Shown here in pieces: positions 60,476-64,000 of a stretch of 64,000 bases of DNA. Below the pieces are notes generated by a model. It was not told the DNA's origin, searched no databases, and saw only the letters and a list, made by a program, of their open reading frames with translations. Origin of the DNA: Sorex araneus (taxonomy: Eukaryota > Chordata > Mammalia > Eulipotyphla > Soricidae); assembly GCF_027595985.1 (NCBI RefSeq), contig NC_073305.1:113711759-113775758 (forward strand), given 5' to 3'. Positions within the stretch are counted from its first letter, which is position 1, and each line of letters opens with the position of its first letter. The translations under genes were made by a program, and so were the position numbers.

Positions 60476-61625
60476 ACAGATGGCAAACAGGAACCTAAAA
60501 ATATGCTTATCATCACTTATTAGGGAAATCCAAATAAAGATGACATCTCACACCAGTACGAATGGCACATATGAAAAATACTGGGACCGGGGCTGGAGTG
60601 ATAGCACAGCGGGTAGGGCGTTTGCCTTGCACGCGGCTGACCCGGGTTCGATTCCCAGCATCCCATATGGTCCCCTGAGCAATGCCAGGGGTGATTCCTG
60701 AGTGCAAAGCCAGGAATAACCCCGTGCATCGCCGGGTGTGACCAATAAAGAAAAAAATTTAAAAAAATACTGGGACCACTGCTAGTGAGAATGTTTCAAA
60801 TGTTATGGAAAACAGTATAGCGGTATCTCGGTAAACTAAGAATTGAGGTCCCATATGACCCAGCAACTCAGCTTGTAGATATCTACCCCCAAGACACAAA
60901 AACATTCATTCAAAAGACATATGCACACCACTCCTTATTGCAGCACTTAGTACAATGGTTAAGATATGGAATTAACCTTGGTGTTCAAAAATAGATAAGA
61001 GGATCATGAAGATTTAGTATATATACTCAGTGGAAAACTGCTACACAGCTATAAGGAAATATAAAATGATGCAACTCACTGCAACATGGATGGAATGGAA
61101 AGATAACATGCTAAATGAAGTAAGTCAGAAGAAGGAGGACAAACATAGGATGATCTCATTTATTTGTAGCATATAGAAAAATTGGGCAAGGGAATGCAAT
61201 GTTTGAAAGTAGGGGATGCCAAGATCACCCTAGACCTTAGAGTATAAGAGGGAGAAGAGCAGAGAAGGGAAATTGAGATGGGGTGAGAGCTATAGAGGAA
61301 GCAATGGAGAGCAGGGGCCAAGGGGATCTGAATACACAGGTTGAGTAAAGGTGGTATAACTAAATATCCAAGCCACAGAGCCAACAACACTGAAAACAAG
61401 AGATCCAAATTTCAACAATCAAACTTAACAATATGCCTGTCAGGGTGGCAGGATGGGGATGAGAGGAGAGTGTGGGTAGAAAGGAACATGGTAATCCTGG
61501 TGGAGGCAAGAAGGCACAGACTGGTGGGGGGGGGGTTGGTTCTGGAGCATAGTATGTTTAAAATCCAAATACAGAGAACTTCTCAAATCATGGTGCTTTC
61601 ATTTCTTTAATTTTTTTAAAATAAA
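60476..61625 (+). mobile_element. L1 ORF2 3' end and 3'UTR, interrupted by a SINE
   Basis: Decayed ORF2 C-terminal sequence is seen: an equivalent of REMQIKMT, then after the SINE CCCATATGACCCAGCAA and AGTCAGAAG. It is followed by a 3'UTR and an A-rich end near 61625. Several frameshifts and stops are present. Confidence 0.8.
60589..60762 (+). mobile_element. Type A SINE inserted in L1
   Basis: This is a near-consensus head with A-box TAGCACAGCGGGTAGGG and B-box GGTTCGATTCC, then the type A body and an A-rich tail. A perfect 15-nt duplication, AAAAATACTGGGACC, lies at 60574-60588 and 60763-60777. Confidence 0.95.
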
Positions 61626-61900
61626 TAAAGAAAATTGAACCCAAAATGTGTAAGAAGAATTATGCAACTTGAACAACTGAGAATAATTAATGGTATGCAA
61701 GGCTGGCTCAGTATTTTAAATTCATGTAGATTAATTCATCATATTTGTAGGTTAAAGAAAAAATATCACATGATTAAATAAATTAGTGAAGAAAAGCAAC
61801 TGACAGCACCCAATTCTTTTTCATGGTTAAAAACTCTCAGCAAAGAAGAATCCTAAATATTTGCTCAACCTGATAAAAATTTGCAAAACCTAGTTTTGGT

Positions 61901-62150
61901 GGGGCTGGAGCAATAGCACAGGGGCTGGAGTGATAGCACAGCGGTAGGGCGTTTGCCTTTCATGCAGCCGACCCGTGTTCGATTCCTCCATCCCTCTTGG
62001 AGAGCCGGCAAGCTACCGAGAGTATCTTGCCCGTATGGCAGAGCCTGGCAAGCTACCCGTGGCATATTGGATATGTACAGTAACAGTAAGTCTCACAATG
62101 AGAGACATTACTGGTGCCCGCTCGAACAAATCCATGAGCAACGATGACAG
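61901..62150 (+). mobile_element. Type B SINE with duplicated head start
   Basis: The first 20 nt of the head occur twice in tandem (61901-61920 and 61921-61940). The type B body follows, ending GAGCAACGATGACAG. A 10-nt duplication, AGTTTTGGTG, lies at 61892-61901 and 62149-62158. Confidence 0.9.
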
Positions 62151-62359
62151 TTTTGGTGAAAAAAACAAATCTGTCTCCCTAAGATCAGAAACATCGTTAT
62201 AAAGTCTACTTTCACCTCTCTTACTAAGTATATTACCGGAAATCATCACCAGCCGAATAATAAAGGAGAAAAATTAATTAAAGTTAAGAAGGTTGAAAAG
62301 AAAAAATAAAATTAAGTAAATGGCATCATTATTTATTTTTCAGAAAGGTTGGGGAGTGA

Positions 62360-62735
62360 AGACTGCAAAGATAACACAGGGATTAAAACTTGTCCTTCAT
62401 GAGAATGACTCTGGTTCAATCTCGATTACAACATATGTTACTTCAAGGACTACCAGGAGTGATCCCAGGGCATGGAGTCAGGAAGAAGCCCTGGTGTGGC
62501 CCCCAAAACAAAAACCAAACAAACAAGTAGCAACTAGGAACCTCCATAAAAGAATCTGAAACTAGTGAGTTCAGCAAGACTGTATGACACAAGATGAACA
62601 TAAAAAAGTCTATTGCATCTCTAGTATCAAATTTCTTTCTTTTTATTTATTTTTTAAGTGCTTAATATCAAACCAAGGGTTTCACACTTACAAAGCAAAT
62701 GCTCTACCACTGAGCACATTCCCAACCCTTAGAAA
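62360..62735. mobile_element. Two old tRNA-headed SINE remnants
   Basis: At 62360-62510 (plus) a SINE-like order AGATAACACAGGGATTAAA, GTTCAATCTC, CCAGGAGTGATCCC is visible. At 62650-62735 a minus-strand tRNA-like head is seen as AAATGCTCTACCACTGAGC. Both are strongly diverged. Confidence 0.5.
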
Positions 62736-63325
62736 CAAATTTAAAATAAAATACAATTTATAATTATTTCTAAGAAAATTAAATGTATTGGTATAAGTGC
62801 ATCAAAATATGCACAGGTTTTATTTATGTTGAAAATCATAAAATACTGATTGAATAAATAAAAAACTTTAAATAAATCTCAGCACAGCTTTTGTAGACAT
62901 ATAAAAGATTATTATTATTGAAATGCAAAGGATCTAGAATAGCTAAAACAATTTTAGAAACAGAGTGGGAGGAATTATTCTTCCTAGTGTTAAGTTTTAT
63001 TACATAGCTACAATAATCAAAACAGTGTGATATTGGCAGAGAGATAGATATATAGACAATTGGTACAGAATAAATTACTCAGAAATAGATCTACACAAGT
63101 ATGTCCAGCCAGCTTTTGACAAAGATGCCAAACAATTAACAAAGGAATTCAACCATTTCAACACTTGCTAGGGCATTAACAAAGACATAATGTAAGCTTT
63201 CTACCTTATGTGACAATTAACTCAGCAGTGCAGCACTATTCACAGTAGCCAAAGTATAGAAATATAAACAACAGTATAGAAACAAGTGAACAAGACAGAT
63301 GACTTGATAAACTGCAGTATATCAC

Positions 63326-63590
63326 TGCATCACTGTCATCTCATTGTTCATTGATGTACTCGAGCAGGCACCAGAAATGTCTCTATTCCTCCCAGGCCTG
63401 AGATTTTAGCAGCCTCTCCTTACTGGTCATTCCCAACGATTGGAGGCTCTTTCAGGGTCAGGGGAATGAGACCTATCGTTACTGTTTTTTGGCATCTCCA
63501 ATATGCCACGGGTAGTTTGCCAGACTCTGCCCGTGTGGGCAGGATACTCTCGGTAGCTTGCCAGGTTCTCCGAGAGGTGTATATAGATAT
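63326..63590 (-). mobile_element. B/C intermediate repeat
   Basis: The left part has the type B end (CACTGTCAT, CTCGAGCAGGCACCAG). The middle has the block found only in family C (GAGATTTTAGCAGCCTCT, CTCTTTCAGGGTCAGGGG). Then type B/C shared sequence follows to CCGAGAGG. It lacks both the tRNA head and the C 5' region. Confidence 0.8.
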
Positions 63591-63800
63591 GTTACTCTCT
63601 ATGATTTGTTGCTGAAACAGTAGCAATATTAAGTATAGTTACTTTACAAGTTTACTTTTTAGTTGTCTGAAGTATTCCATAAATATACTGATTCCCTGTA
63701 ACTGTTCCATTAGGAAACCAGCCCAATCACAGAGTGCAAATAGAAACAATAGGACAGGGCCCCCAAAGGTAAGATGGTTAAAGGTCAATAGTTCATTGTT

Positions 63801-63963
63801 GTTTTTTTTTGGGGGGGTCACACCCAAAGAGGTTACTCCTGGCTCATGCACTCAGGAATTACTCCTGGCAGTGCTCCGGGGACCATATGGGATGCTGGGA
63901 ATCGAACCCAGGTGAACCTCGTGCAGGACAAAAGCCCTACCTGCTGTGCTATTGCTTCAGCCC
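63801..63963 (-). mobile_element. Type A SINE
   Basis: The plus strand shows a poly(T) stretch, GGGTCACACCC, then the reversed head ending CTTCAGCCCC. A 15-nt duplication, CAATAGTTCATTGTT, lies at 63786-63800 and 63964-63978. Confidence 0.93.
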
Positions 63964-64000
63964 CAATAGTTCATTGTTTTGTGTAATCACTTTTTCTTGT

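Larger units (their letters stand above)
61640..63315 (+). mobile_element. Decayed L1 ORF2 fragments with later insertions
   Basis: Blocks at 61640-61900, 62160-62330, 62535-62630 and 62740-63315 resemble L1 ORF2 on the plus strand, for example AAAACTCTCAGCAAA, CAAAACAGTGTGATATTGGCA and ACAAAGATGCCAAACAA. They are separated by SINEs. All frames are broken. Confidence 0.65.
58800..64000 (-). other. CGA: CGA intron 1 (partial, runs off the window)
   Basis: The acceptor is at 58800-58801. I scanned the minus strand to the end for a sequence like the human noncoding exon 1 and for a TATA box with CRE-like TGACGTCA elements and found none, so intron 1 exceeds 5.2 kb. That is compatible with the long first intron of mammalian CGA. 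It holds a duplicated block, an L1 tail, an L1 ORF2 3' end, decayed L1, and type A, B and B/C SINEs listed separately. Confidence 0.8.

Overview
The window is eukaryotic, mammalian nuclear DNA: low gene density, spliced coding exons, LINE-1 (L1) fragments in both orientations, many tRNA-headed SINEs and long microsatellites. The SINE head, which begins GGGGCTGGAGCGATAGCACA, resembles what I remember of the SOR SINE of shrews (Soricidae). The host is therefore most likely a shrew of the Sorex type; no database was searched.

The one gene I can support is CGA, the common alpha subunit of LH, FSH and TSH, on the minus strand near the right end. Coding exons 2, 3 and 4 (58799-58693, 57654-57470 and from 56888) have good splice sites. 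They give an uninterrupted 120-residue precursor with all ten cystine-knot cysteines and both N-glycosylation sites. The 3'UTR and its AATAAA are present. The noncoding exon 1 and the promoter were not found and probably lie beyond 64000. In human, HTR1E lies beyond the 3' side of CGA and ZNF292 beyond the 5' side, so 1-56500 would be HTR1E-CGA intergenic DNA; this is inference from synteny.

From 1 to about 56500 I see no credible exon. The stretch is a layered repeat landscape. It holds (i) short SINEs, type A, many with 10-17 bp target-site duplications; (ii) longer SINEs, type B, with the same tRNA-like head but another body and a GACAGT-type tail; (iii) a roughly 650-bp composite family, C, that shares the type B 3' body but has an unrelated 5' region and a (GAT)n tail; (iv) a roughly 690-bp family, D, that shares a block with C; (v) L1 pieces of several ages, including a 5'-truncated copy with open ORF2 C-terminus at 16777-17899 and a nested stack at 39410-42545; (vi) two opposed copies of an LTR-like element; and (vii) long microsatellites, the largest a 660-bp all-purine tract at 23254-23911.

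Most long open frames are low-complexity or SINE/L1 shadows. Nothing prokaryotic, no CRISPR array and no intact viral gene is visible. The most informative observations are the recovered CGA gene with a phenylalanine C-terminus, the modular A/B/C/D repeat network, a duplicated block in CGA intron 1 split by an L1 tail, and a perfect 20-bp hairpin beside a SINE.
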